64,000 bases of DNA, taken from contig NZ_JBFIII010000002.1 in assembly GCF_041601295.1 (NCBI RefSeq), positions 1-64,000 of the forward strand. The letters are read 5' to 3'. Source of the DNA: Immundisolibacter sp. GTDB taxonomy: Bacteria; Pseudomonadota; Gammaproteobacteria; Immundisolibacterales; Immundisolibacteraceae. The translations under genes were made by a program, and so were the position numbers. Positions within the stretch are counted from its first letter, which is position 1; each line of letters opens with the position of its first letter. The notes under the pieces are model-generated. The model saw nothing but the letters and a program-made list of their open reading frames with translations, was not told where the DNA came from and did not search any database. Below are positions 27,174 to 35,488 of the stretch, piece by piece.

Positions 27174-28058
27174 ATGAACAACGACACCGCGGCCCAGTTT
27201 CGGCTCGACAAGCGCCTTGTGCGCGGCGCCTTCAATCGCGCCGCGCCGCACTATGAGGCCGTGGCAGTCTTGCAGCGCACGGTCGAGGCGCATTGCCTGG
27301 AGCGGCTCGATCTGATCACGGTCGCGCCGGGGGTGATTGTGGATCTTGGCTGTGGCCCGGGCGCCGCAGGCCGCAGTTTGCTGGCTCGCTACAAACGCGC
27401 GCAGGTGCTGGCGCTTGATCTGGCTCCCGCCATGCTGCAACTGGCCCGGCGGCGGCGGCGCTGGTTTTCAGCGCAGCGCTTCGTGTGCGCGGATGCCGAG
27501 GCCTTGCCGCTGGCGGCGGACGGCGTCGATCTGGTGTTCAGCAGTCTCGCCTTGCCGTGGTGTAACGATCTTGGGCAGGCACTGGCGGAGGCCTGGCGGG
27601 TGCTGCGCCCCGGTGGACTGTTGATGTTCAGCAGTCTGGGGCCGGACACGCTCAAGGAACTGCGCCACGCATGGGGGCAAGTGGACGGTCGTACCCACGT
27701 CAACGCGTTCATCGACATGCACGATGTCGGCGATGCGTTGGTTCGCAGCGGCTTTGAGAGTCCGGTACTCGATGTGGAGCACTTCCGTCTGACGTATTCG
27801 GATATCGCCACACTGGCGACCGACCTCAGGCGTTCGGGCTCCCGCAACGCGACTGCCGGTCGGCCGGCCCGGCCCATCGGCAAGAGCGCCTGGGCGGCCC
27901 TGGCCGCGGCTTACGAGGCGTTTCGCGTGGATGGGTTTTTGCCGGCCAGCTACGAGGTGGTGTACGCCCACGCCTGGAAGCCGCTGCAAGTGCGCCGCCG
28001 CGCAGCCGAGGGCGAGCAGACGCTGACCTTCCATCCCGTGCGGCGCGGTTTGACGTGA
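27174..28058 (+). CDS. bioC: Malonyl-ACP O-methyltransferase
   Basis: A 294-residue BioC that caps malonyl-ACP with a methyl group so that fatty acid synthesis can extend it to pimelate. The start at 27174 gives a short leader before the conserved RRAFNRAAPHYE-like stretch (VRGAFNRAAPHYEAVAVLQ). The SAM loop is VDLGCGPGAAGRSLL, and VFSSLALPWCNDL is typical. The stop overlaps the bioD start by 4 bp. The demethylating esterase (BioH or another) is not encoded in this window. Confidence 0.95.
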   Translation: MNNDTAAQFRLDKRLVRGAFNRAAPHYEAVAVLQRTVEAHCLERLDLITVAPGVIVDLGCGPGAAGRSLLARYKRAQVLALDLAPAMLQLARRRRRWFSAQRFVCADAEALPLAADGVDLVFSSLALPWCNDLGQALAEAWRVLRPGGLLMFSSLGPDTLKELRHAWGQVDGRTHVNAFIDMHDVGDALVRSGFESPVLDVEHFRLTYSDIATLATDLRRSGSRNATAGRPARPIGKSAWAALAAAYEAFRVDGFLPASYEVVYAHAWKPLQVRRRAAEGEQTLTFHPVRRGLT

Positions 28059-28738
28059 GCCGCGGATTTTTTGTGACCGGCACCGACACCGGCGTCGGCA
28101 AAACCTGGTTCGCAACAGCCCTGATCGCCACGCTGCGTGCCCAGGGGCGGCGCGTGGCGGGCATGAAACCGGTGGCGAGTGGGTGTGACTCAACGCCCAC
28201 CGGGCTACGCAATGCCGATGCGCTGGCGCTGCTGTCGGCGAGTGGTCTTGATCTGCCGTACGAAGCCGTGAATCCGTACGCGTTTGTGCCGCCGATCGCG
28301 CCGCATCTGGCGGCTGCCGAGGCGGACGTGGCCATTCGATTTTCCGTGATTGAGCGGGCTTTTGGCGTGCTCGCGGCACGCTCGGACTGCGTCGTGGTGG
28401 AGGCCGTCGGTGGCTGGCAGGTGCCGCTGGGCGAGGATGGCGCGGTGGCCGATCTGGCCAGCTGTCTTGGTCTGCCGGTGCTGCTGGTGGTTGGTCTGCG
28501 TCTGGGCTGTCTTAACCACGCCGTGTTGAGTGCACGCGATATATGCCGTACAGGCGCGTCCCTGGCAGGCTGGGTGGGCTGCGCCGTGGACCCGCAGTTC
28601 GAGCGTCGCGATGACAACCTCCAGGCGCTGCAGCAACTGCTGCCGGGGCCGTGTTGGGGCCTGCTGCCATATGCACCTCGGGCCGAGCCCATTGATCTGG
28701 TGCGACATCTGCGTGTGCCGGTGCAGGATATTGATTGA
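28055..28738 (+). CDS. bioD: Dethiobiotin synthetase
   Basis: A 227-residue ATP-dependent carboxylase that closes the ureido ring. The N-terminal P-loop is GTDTGVGKTWFATAL and the KPVASG motif follows, as in E. coli BioD. EAVGGWQVPLG is close to the family EGAGGxxxPL, with the first Gly replaced by Val. Start is GTG overlapping bioC. It is the last gene of the biotin operon. Confidence 0.95.
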   Translation: MSRGFFVTGTDTGVGKTWFATALIATLRAQGRRVAGMKPVASGCDSTPTGLRNADALALLSASGLDLPYEAVNPYAFVPPIAPHLAAAEADVAIRFSVIERAFGVLAARSDCVVVEAVGGWQVPLGEDGAVADLASCLGLPVLLVVGLRLGCLNHAVLSARDICRTGASLAGWVGCAVDPQFERRDDNLQALQQLLPGPCWGLLPYAPRAEPIDLVRHLRVPVQDID

Positions 28739-28775
28739 CGCTGGTCAAGAAGCTGCTGCGTGGGCGCCATTCGCC

Positions 28776-28805
28776 TTGTCAGGAAGGGGCTGTAAAAGGT
28801 AGTAT
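28776..28805 (+). promoter_or_regulatory. Candidate sigma70 promoter of the cytochrome oxidase operon
   Basis: TTGTCA (28776-28781) and TAGTAT (28800-28805) are separated by 18 bp. Both boxes match the sigma70 consensus at five of six positions. The site lies in the 150-bp gap between bioD and the first gene of the oxidase cluster, about 80 bp before its start. Confidence 0.5.
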
Positions 28806-28888
28806 TCGCGCGGTTTTTTGTCGCAGGCTGGCGTCGCAGTTCGGGCAAGGACGCGGGACCCGGCCACCCGGGGCAACAGGAGGTGGTG

Positions 28889-29428
28889 GTGGCGCTGCAC
28901 AAGCAGCAGGCACGCGATGGGACTTGGCGCTATGAGCTGTGTCCGAACCGGTCCCGGTCCTGGCCGGAAACTCAGCGTTTTTTTGCGGTCATGGTGGTGC
29001 TCGGCGGTTCGATTGCGCTGTTGTTTGCCGCTCAGGGTTTGTGGTGGGTCGCGCCGTTCAGCGGACTGGAGCTTTTAGCGCTGGGCGCGGGACTTTATTT
29101 TTGTTCGCGGGCGACTTACCAGCGCGAGCTTATTCTGGTGCGTGAGGCCCAGGTCAGCGTGCTGCGCGGCGGTGCGCACCAGCGATCGCAGGTCGACTTC
29201 ACGCGTGCATGGGCGCAGCTGCGCTGGCGGGCGGCCGCAAATGGGGGAGGGCGAAGCCAGCTACTGCTGGGTTCGCATGGGCGTTACATTGAAATCGGGG
29301 CGTTCCTCGTCGATGCCGAGCGCCGCCAACTGGCGGGCGAGCTTGGCCTTTTGCTCGGTCAGCCGAGTTGTGCTGAGTCACCGGTCTTACCGCTGAATAC
29401 CGGATTGAACAGGGAGATAGGTCTTTGA
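28889..29428 (+). CDS. DUF2244 integral membrane protein of the cox cluster
   Basis: About 179 residues with two closely spaced membrane helices (FFAVMVVLGGSIALLFAAQG, then LELLALGAGLYFC) and a C-terminal cytoplasmic beta-rich part, the layout of DUF2244. Three GTG codons stand in a row (28883, 28886, 28889). The AGGAGG at 28878-28883 favours the third as start, with 5 bp spacing. DUF2244 proteins commonly precede coxB, as here; the stop overlaps the coxB TTG start. The role is unknown but assumed to relate to oxidase assembly. Confidence 0.85.
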   Translation: MALHKQQARDGTWRYELCPNRSRSWPETQRFFAVMVVLGGSIALLFAAQGLWWVAPFSGLELLALGAGLYFCSRATYQRELILVREAQVSVLRGGAHQRSQVDFTRAWAQLRWRAAANGGGRSQLLLGSHGRYIEIGAFLVDAERRQLAGELGLLLGQPSCAESPVLPLNTGLNREIGL

Positions 29429-30561
29429 AGATCGGACAACAACGCAAGCGCTCTGGGTGGCGCATTCTGGGGCTGTTGCTGGGCGGGATGGTCGCCCAAC
29501 CGGTGCTCGCCGAATATGAAATGAACCTGATGCGTGGCGCCACGGATCTGAGTCACCGTGCGTTTGATCTGCACATGATCTCGCTGTGGGTGTGTGTGGC
29601 CATCGGGGTGGTGGTGTTCGGCGCCATGTTCTATTCGCTGTTCGCGTTTCGGAAGTCACGTGGCGCGGTGGCGGCCAATTTTCACGACAACACCACGGTC
29701 GAGGTGGTGTGGACCATCATTCCGTTCATCATTCTGATAGCCATGGCCACGCCGGCCACGATCGCGCTGATTGAACTGGAAGACGCATCCGATCCAGGAC
29801 TCACCATCAAGGTCACCGGTTACCAGTGGCGCTGGCAGTATGACTACCTTGATCAGGGAGTCAGTTTTTTCAGCAACCTGGCGACCAGCAGCCGCGATGC
29901 CATCAAGGGTGACCCCAGTTCGGTTGAGAACTACCTGCTGGAGGTGGACGAACCGCTGGTCATTCCGGTCAATACCAAGGTGCGGTTTGTCATCACGTCA
30001 GCCGATGTGATCCATTCCTGGTGGGTGCCGGCCTTTGGCTGGAAGCAGGATGCGATTCCCGGGTTCATCAACGACGCCTGGACCAATGTTCCGCAGCCCG
30101 GCATTTACCGCGGCCAGTGCACCGAGTTGTGCGGCAAGGACCACGGTTTCATGCCAGTCGTGGTGGAGGCCAAGACGCCCGAGGACTACGAGGCCTGGTT
30201 GGCGGGCAAGAAGGCCGAGGCGGAGGCCGCGCTCAGTGGCGCGGACCGGGAGTGGACCTCGGAAGAGCTGATGGAGCGCGGCAAGGCGGTCTACGGTACC
30301 TACTGTGTTGCCTGTCACCAGCCGAACGGCCAGGGAATTCCGCCGGCATTCCCGTCGCTGGTGGGCAGTCCCCTGGTCACGGGGCCGGTCGAAGGCCACA
30401 TGGACATTGTTTTGCACGGCAAGCCGGGTACCGGCATGCAGGCGTTCGGGGCGCAGCTGAACGACGTGGATCTGGCGGCCGTCATCAGCTACGAACGTAA
30501 CTCGTTCGGCAATACCACCGGTGATTACGTCCAGCCCGCCCAGATCAAAGCAGCGCGCTGA
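29425..30561 (+). CDS. coxB: Cytochrome c oxidase subunit II with C-terminal cytochrome c domain
   Basis: A 378-residue subunit II. After a signal-like N-terminus there are two membrane helices (residues 50-70 and 95-115). A cupredoxin domain follows with the CuA ligands in CTELCGKDHGFM, plus the preceding HSWWVPAFGWK. A C-terminal domain carries CVACH with the heme-binding site and a distal Met (GTGMQAF), so the subunit holds its own cytochrome c, as in caa3-like and pseudomonad oxidases. It accepts electrons from cytochrome c. The start is TTG with AGGGAG upstream, coupled to the DUF2244 gene. Confidence 0.96.
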   Translation: MKIGQQRKRSGWRILGLLLGGMVAQPVLAEYEMNLMRGATDLSHRAFDLHMISLWVCVAIGVVVFGAMFYSLFAFRKSRGAVAANFHDNTTVEVVWTIIPFIILIAMATPATIALIELEDASDPGLTIKVTGYQWRWQYDYLDQGVSFFSNLATSSRDAIKGDPSSVENYLLEVDEPLVIPVNTKVRFVITSADVIHSWWVPAFGWKQDAIPGFINDAWTNVPQPGIYRGQCTELCGKDHGFMPVVVEAKTPEDYEAWLAGKKAEAEAALSGADREWTSEELMERGKAVYGTYCVACHQPNGQGIPPAFPSLVGSPLVTGPVEGHMDIVLHGKPGTGMQAFGAQLNDVDLAAVISYERNSFGNTTGDYVQPAQIKAAR

Positions 30562-30621
30562 ACCGCAATCCTGCGCAAACCATCACGCCAACCCTAAAGA
30601 CTTAAGGTCCGGAGATTCGCC

Positions 30622-32199
30622 ATGTCCAGCCTGGCTCACGAAATCGAACACCATCACGGTCCCGCGCGTGGACTGTCCCGGTGGCTGTTTACCACCAACC
30701 ACAAGGACATCGGCACCCTGTATCTGTGGCTGGCGTTGATCATGTTCCTGACCGGCGGTTCGCTGGCCATGCTCATCCGCCTGGAGCTGTTCCAGCCGGG
30801 CCTGCAACTGATGGAGCCCCAGTTCTTCAACCAGCTGACCACCATGCACGGCCTGATCATGGTGTTCGGCGCCGTGATGCCGGCCTGGACCGGTTTTGCG
30901 AACTGGATGCTTCCGATGATGGTCGGCGCCCCCGACATGGCGCTGCCGCGGATGAACAACTGGAGCTTCTGGCTGCTGCCTTTCGCATTCTCGTTGCTGA
31001 TGAGTACCTGGTTTCTGAACGGCGGCGCGCCAGCCTTCGGCTGGACCTTTTATGCGCCCCTGTCGACCACCTTCGCCCCCAGCACTACGGATATCTTTAT
31101 TTTTTCGGTCCACTTGATGGGCATGTCCTCGATCATGGGTGCCATCAATGTCATCGCCACGGTGCTGAATATGCGCGCGCCGGGCATGACCTTGATGAAG
31201 ATGCCGCTGTTCGCGTGGACCTGGTTGGTCACGGCGTTTCTTCTGATTGCCGTGATGCCGGTGCTCGCCGGTACCGTCACCATGATGCTGACGGATCGTC
31301 ACTTCGGGACCAGCTTTTTCAGCGCCGCGGGTGGGGGCGACCCGGTGCTGTTCCAGCATGTGTTCTGGTTCTTCGGGCATCCCGAGGTCTACATCATGAT
31401 TCTGCCGGCATTCGGCGTGGTATCGGAAATCATTCCAACGTTTTCACGCAAGCAGATATTTGGCTATGCCTCGATGGTGTATGCCATATCCTCGATCGCC
31501 TTCTTGTCATTTATTGTCTGGGCGCATCACATGTTCACCACCGGCATGCCGGTGGCCGGAGAGTTGTACTTCATGTACGCCACCATGCTGATCGCGGTGC
31601 CGACCGGTGTGAAGGTATTCAACTGGGTGGCTACCATGTGGCGTGGCTCCATCACGTTTGAAACGCCGATGCTGTTTGCCATTGCCTTCGTATTCCTGTT
31701 TACCATCGGCGGATTCTCCGGCCTGATGCTGGCCATCGCACCGGCGGACATGCAATACCACGACACGTATTTCGTGGTGGCGCATTTCCATTATGTTCTG
31801 GTGCCAGGCGCTATCTTCGGTTTGATGGCGGGCACCTATTATTGGCTGCCGAAGTGGACTGGCCACATGTACGACGAGCGCCTCGGAAAGCTGCATTTCT
31901 GGATGTCGGCGATTTCCATCAATGTGCTGTTCTTTCCCATGCACTTTGTGGGTCTTGCGGGTATGCCGCGCCGTATCCCTGATTATGCTTTGCAGTTCGC
32001 GGACTTCAACCGCATCATCAGTATCGGTGGCTTTGTGTTTGGTCTGTCGCAGTTGCTGTTTGTTTACATCGTCGTCAAGACCATACGCGGCGGCGCCAAG
32101 GCGACGGACCGGGTATGGGAAGGTTCCCACGGGCTTGAGTGGACCGTGCCGTCTCCGGCGCCTTACCACACCTTCGCTACGGCGCCGGAAATTCACTAA
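30622..32199 (+). CDS. ctaD: Cytochrome c oxidase subunit I
   Basis: A 525-residue heme-copper oxidase core subunit with twelve membrane helices. Ligand motifs are all present: TTMHGLIMVFGAVMP (low-spin heme His), HVFWFFGHPEVYIMILP (CuB His and the Tyr cross-link of type A oxidases), FIVWAHHMFTTGMP (CuB His pair) and YFVVAHFHYVL (heme His pair). The Glu in GHPEVY marks an A1-type D-channel enzyme. The ATG at 30622 is preceded by CCGGAG. Protons are pumped as oxygen is reduced to water. Confidence 0.97.
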   Translation: MSSLAHEIEHHHGPARGLSRWLFTTNHKDIGTLYLWLALIMFLTGGSLAMLIRLELFQPGLQLMEPQFFNQLTTMHGLIMVFGAVMPAWTGFANWMLPMMVGAPDMALPRMNNWSFWLLPFAFSLLMSTWFLNGGAPAFGWTFYAPLSTTFAPSTTDIFIFSVHLMGMSSIMGAINVIATVLNMRAPGMTLMKMPLFAWTWLVTAFLLIAVMPVLAGTVTMMLTDRHFGTSFFSAAGGGDPVLFQHVFWFFGHPEVYIMILPAFGVVSEIIPTFSRKQIFGYASMVYAISSIAFLSFIVWAHHMFTTGMPVAGELYFMYATMLIAVPTGVKVFNWVATMWRGSITFETPMLFAIAFVFLFTIGGFSGLMLAIAPADMQYHDTYFVVAHFHYVLVPGAIFGLMAGTYYWLPKWTGHMYDERLGKLHFWMSAISINVLFFPMHFVGLAGMPRRIPDYALQFADFNRIISIGGFVFGLSQLLFVYIVVKTIRGGAKATDRVWEGSHGLEWTVPSPAPYHTFATAPEIH

Positions 32200-32201
32200 C
32201 C

Positions 32202-32315
32202 ATGTCGCCCACTGGCGCCCAGAACCGGCGACGTCCGAGCCGTAAGTTGCTGCTGACGTTGGTCCTGGTGGTGTTGGCTGTTTACGCCATCACCATCTAC
32301 ATCCAGTCGGCCTAG
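32202..32315 (+). CDS. Small single-span membrane protein between ctaD and ctaG
   Basis: A 37-residue frame beginning MSPTGAQNRRRPSRK, then one hydrophobic helix (LLLTLVLVVLAVYAITIYI) and a short tail. It starts 2 bp after the ctaD stop and ends 4 bp before ctaG, with no spare sequence. Tiny one-helix proteins occupy this slot in other proteobacterial cox operons, where they are called cytochrome oxidase small assembly proteins. The many Arg residues before the helix predict a cytoplasmic N-terminus. No experimental function is known to me. Confidence 0.72.
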   Translation: MSPTGAQNRRRPSRKLLLTLVLVVLAVYAITIYIQSA

Positions 32316-32319
32316 CGCC

Positions 32320-32907
32320 ATGCCGGATACAAATCGTTCCGCATCCGTAGGGCGCACGGTACGCCGCCTGTTGTTGGCGGTTGGCGTGATGTTCGGATTC
32401 GGTTTCGCGCTGGTGCCCTTGTACAACGTTTTGTGTGAGGTGGCGGGTATCAACGGCAAGTCCGTTGCCCTTACCTCAGGCGCGAGTTCGACTGCGCCCA
32501 GTGAGGCCGGGCCCACAGGACGCGAGGTAACGGTGGAATTCGTTGGCAACGTCAACGCCGAATTGCCCTGGGATTTCAGGCCGGTGGCAAGCCGGATGAA
32601 GGTGCGCTTAGGCGAGATGGCCGAGACCAGTTACGTCGCGCATAACCGCGCCGGTTATGCGGTGACCGGCCAGGCGGTGCCCAGCGTGGCGCCCGGTCAA
32701 GCTGCCAAGCATTTTCAGAAGATCGAGTGTTTCTGCTTCACCGAGCAGAAGCTCGAAGCAGGTGAACAGAAGAATATGAAGGTGAGGTTTCGCGTTGATC
32801 GGTCTTTGGCAGAAGACATCAATACGGTGACCTTGTCCTACACCTTCTTTGATCTGCACAAAGGCGAACACGGTGATCACTCCGGCCATGCCAAGACCGG
32901 GGGTTGA
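32320..32907 (+). CDS. ctaG: Cytochrome c oxidase assembly protein CtaG (Cox11)
   Basis: A 195-residue copper chaperone that delivers CuB to subunit I. One N-terminal membrane helix (LLLAVGVMFGFGFALVPLYNVLC) is followed by a periplasmic Ig-like domain. The copper-binding motif is KIECFCFTEQ, and LPWDFRPV and VTLSYTFFD are family marks. The ATG at 32320 lies 4 bp after the small membrane protein. Length is normal. Confidence 0.95.
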   Translation: MPDTNRSASVGRTVRRLLLAVGVMFGFGFALVPLYNVLCEVAGINGKSVALTSGASSTAPSEAGPTGREVTVEFVGNVNAELPWDFRPVASRMKVRLGEMAETSYVAHNRAGYAVTGQAVPSVAPGQAAKHFQKIECFCFTEQKLEAGEQKNMKVRFRVDRSLAEDINTVTLSYTFFDLHKGEHGDHSGHAKTGG

Positions 32908-32968
32908 TCGGTGATCTTTCCTATTCGCATCAATAAAATTCGACCCTAGCATTCGGGAGACGAAGACG

Positions 32969-33850
32969 ATGGCTCAAGCACACGGTGGCTATTACATACC
33001 GGCACACGCGCGCTGGCCGATTGTGGGATCGGTCGCGCTGACCACCATGGTTCTTGGCGGTGTTAACTGGCTGCATGATCACAGCATCGGTAAGTTCGTG
33101 CTGCTGGCGGGCCTGGCCTTGCTGATCGTGATGGTTTTTGGCTGGTTCGGCGACGTGATTCGAGAGAATCAGACCGGCCAGAACAATGAGCAGGTGGACC
33201 GGTCCTACCGCTGGGGGATGGCCTGGTTCATCGTCTCGGAAGTATTTTTCTTTGCCGCGTTTTTCGGCACCCTGTTATGGGCCCGTCAGTTCTCGGTGCC
33301 TTGGCTGGGCGGTGAAGGCGACGTCATGAAGGCGCTTTCACACAGCTTTCTGTGGCCCAACTTCGAGGCGACCTGGCCCTTGCTGAATCCACCCAAGGCC
33401 GAAGGCTTTGATATTCCCAGTGGAATTGTGTCGGCCTGGGGTGTGCCCGCGCTCAACACCGCCATTCTGCTGAGCAGTGGCGTGACCATCACCATTGCGC
33501 ATTGGGGCCTGCTTAAAAACAACCGCATTCAACTCGTGCTGGGGATGTGGGCTACCGTTTTGCTGGGTGCAGCTTTTCTGTACTTTCAGGTTGTCGAGTA
33601 CGCACACGCCATGCACGAGCTGAACCTGACCTTGGCCTCCGGCATTTATGGTTCGACCTTTTACATGCTGACCGGTTTTCACGGTGCCCACGTGACGCTG
33701 GGTACCATCATGCTGATCGTCATCACGCTGCGCTGCATGAAGGGGCACTTCACGCCGGAGCACCATTTCGGGTTTGAAGCTGTTGCCTGGTACTGGCACT
33801 TCGTCGACGTGGTCTGGTTGGGATTGTTCGTGTTCGTTTACTGGCTTTGA
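32969..33850 (+). CDS. coxC: Cytochrome c oxidase subunit III
   Basis: A 293-residue subunit III with seven predicted membrane helices. RWGMAWFIVSEVFFFAAFFGTLLW contains the Glu typical of the family, and HGAHVTLGTIMLIVI and EAVAWYWHFVDVVWLGLF are C-terminal signatures. Start ATG follows GGGAG. The 3' end overlaps the opposite-strand DUF2909 gene by 13 bp. It stabilises the core during proton uptake. Confidence 0.96.
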   Translation: MAQAHGGYYIPAHARWPIVGSVALTTMVLGGVNWLHDHSIGKFVLLAGLALLIVMVFGWFGDVIRENQTGQNNEQVDRSYRWGMAWFIVSEVFFFAAFFGTLLWARQFSVPWLGGEGDVMKALSHSFLWPNFEATWPLLNPPKAEGFDIPSGIVSAWGVPALNTAILLSSGVTITIAHWGLLKNNRIQLVLGMWATVLLGAAFLYFQVVEYAHAMHELNLTLASGIYGSTFYMLTGFHGAHVTLGTIMLIVITLRCMKGHFTPEHHFGFEAVAWYWHFVDVVWLGLFVFVYWL

Positions 33851-34104
33851 ACCGCGGGGGCTGAGGGCGCGACGGCGTGAGGTTTCAACACCCCGCTCGC
33901 GAACCCGCCCATCAACAACAGGAACAGGGTCACCGACAAGCCCACTCGCCAGGTCAGAGCGCGGGCCATCCGGTGGGGGTCGCGGCGCGGACCCAGCAGA
34001 GCGAAAACGGCAGAGCCAAGGGCCCAGAGGATTGCCACGAGCATGGCAAGAATGATCAGGGTGACCAGCACTGTGGAATCTCGTATCGCGTGGGGATAGG
34101 TCAT
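33838..34104 (-). CDS. Twin-transmembrane DUF2909 protein
   Basis: An 88-residue protein with two membrane helices (residues 11-36 and 53-70) separated by the basic loop RRDPHRMARALTWR. This matches the DUF2909 family, which in Pseudomonas also lies on the reverse strand between coxC and the SURF1 gene. It overlaps the end of coxC by 13 bp. The reversed position suggests its own promoter, sharing the 37 bp before the SURF1 start. Function unknown; some oxidase-linked role is inferred from conserved context. Confidence 0.85.
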   Translation of the reverse strand: MTYPHAIRDSTVLVTLIILAMLVAILWALGSAVFALLGPRRDPHRMARALTWRVGLSVTLFLLLMGGFASGVLKPHAVAPSAPAVQSQ

Positions 34105-34141
34105 TCTAGCTCCACCCTGCGCTCATAAACGGCCGGCACTG

Positions 34142-34921
34142 GTGTCATTTCTCCGCTCTGAAGACAACCACTGGGGCTTTCGGCCTAGCCGGGCCGCAAC
34201 CGTGGCGGTGCTCACGTCGCTGGCGATTTTGCTGGCCCTGGGAAGCTGGCAAGTGTCCCGTGGGCGGGACAAGGCCCGCATGTTGGTGGCGGACGCGCGA
34301 CAGGCGGCAGCGCCCCCGCTTGATCTGACAGACGCGGGACCGCATACGGCGCTTGCCCAGCGGCAGCGCGTGACGCTGCGCGGACGTTTTCTCGCCGATC
34401 GGCAAGGTCTGCTCGATAATCAGGTGCACGGCGGCAGGGTTGGCTACGACGTGCTTACGCCACTGCGGATCACGGGCAGCGACCGCGTTTTTCTGGTCGA
34501 CAGAGGCTGGCTTCCGGGCGGCCCGCGGCGCAGCGATATTGCGGATTGGGACACACCCAGTGGTGAAGTGACCGTGGTCGGCAGGTTGGGGCGACCGGTT
34601 GACATCCCCTTTGTGTCCGGTAGCGCCATTGAGCACTTCGGGCCGCTATGGATGGTCGCGGAGATCAATACGTCTGCGTTGAACGCCGCCCTTGGCCTGG
34701 ATCTGCATCCGATGGTGGTGCGGTTGGAGGCCGAGTCGGCACATGGCTTCTTGCGTGACTGGCCGGTGGTCGCCATGACCCCCCAGCGGCATTATGGGTA
34801 TGCGGTGCAATGGTTTGGTCTGGCAGCGGCGGTACTTGGCGTGTATCTGGCTGCGGGCCGGCGACGGGCCAGGGAATTGAAAACTACAGGAGTTACGGAT
34901 GCCAATCTCAGCACCAAGTGA
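34142..34921 (+). CDS. SURF1-family oxidase assembly protein
   Basis: A 259-residue protein with membrane helices at both ends (about 22-40 and 222-240) and a periplasmic domain between. QRVTLRGRFLADRQGLLDNQVHGGRVGYDVLTPL and VFLVDRGWLPGGPRR are typical SURF1 stretches, and HYGYAVQWFGLAAAV marks the final helix. SURF1 proteins help insert heme A into subunit I. Start is GTG with no clear ribosome site. The next gene starts 23 bp before this one ends. Confidence 0.93.
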   Translation: MSFLRSEDNHWGFRPSRAATVAVLTSLAILLALGSWQVSRGRDKARMLVADARQAAAPPLDLTDAGPHTALAQRQRVTLRGRFLADRQGLLDNQVHGGRVGYDVLTPLRITGSDRVFLVDRGWLPGGPRRSDIADWDTPSGEVTVVGRLGRPVDIPFVSGSAIEHFGPLWMVAEINTSALNAALGLDLHPMVVRLEAESAHGFLRDWPVVAMTPQRHYGYAVQWFGLAAAVLGVYLAAGRRRARELKTTGVTDANLSTK

Positions 34922-35477
34922 TGCACCGCAGCGGTCCCGCCGGCGCGGACGCTGGGCGCTGATTGGTCTGGCCGCGCTTTTCTTCGGGCCGCTGCTTTTT
35001 ACCTGGGGATACTACAGCGCAGGATTTACCTGGCGTCCGGCTCCCAAGCTGTCGGGCTCGCTGATCGATCCACCGGTCCAGCTTGCTCCGCAAGACGCTG
35101 CGCGACTGGTTCCCGGTCGCTGGAAGGTGGTGGTGGTGGGTGTTTGTAACGAGGCTTGTTGGGGAACGCTCGTCGATCTGCGTCAGATATGGCGTTCCCT
35201 GCCACGATTTCAGGATGCCCTGGTCAGGATTTACGTGCATCCACCCGGTCAGGCGCTGAGCAGCGAGCAAATGGCTGAGCAGCCTGGCTTGATCGAAGTC
35301 GAGGACGGACAAGGCAGGTTGCTGCCTGCCTTGGCGCTTGCCGCACCGCCGCAAAGCACCGCCTTTATGCTCGTCGATCCGCATGGATTCGCCATGTTGC
35401 GGTACGGCAAGGATTTCGATCGCCGCGCCGCCCGCAAGGATATCGATCACTTGCTGCGCCGTTTCGTGCCCAACTGA
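34899..35477 (+). CDS. SCO/thioredoxin-like membrane-anchored cox assembly candidate
   Basis: A 192-residue protein with one N-terminal helix (WALIGLAALFFGPLLFTWGYY) and a periplasmic thioredoxin-like domain. VVVVGVCNEACWGTLVDLRQ carries the two cysteines in CxxxC spacing seen in SCO1 copper chaperones. TAFMLVDPHGFAMLRYGKDFD is the matching later strand. It overlaps the SURF1 gene and has GGAG before its ATG. An equivalent gene sits at this place in the Pseudomonas cluster. It may carry copper to the CuA site or reduce its cysteines; this is inference. Confidence 0.8.
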   Translation: MPISAPSDAPQRSRRRGRWALIGLAALFFGPLLFTWGYYSAGFTWRPAPKLSGSLIDPPVQLAPQDAARLVPGRWKVVVVGVCNEACWGTLVDLRQIWRSLPRFQDALVRIYVHPPGQALSSEQMAEQPGLIEVEDGQGRLLPALALAAPPQSTAFMLVDPHGFAMLRYGKDFDRRAARKDIDHLLRRFVPN

Positions 35478-35488
35478 GGACCAGAACC

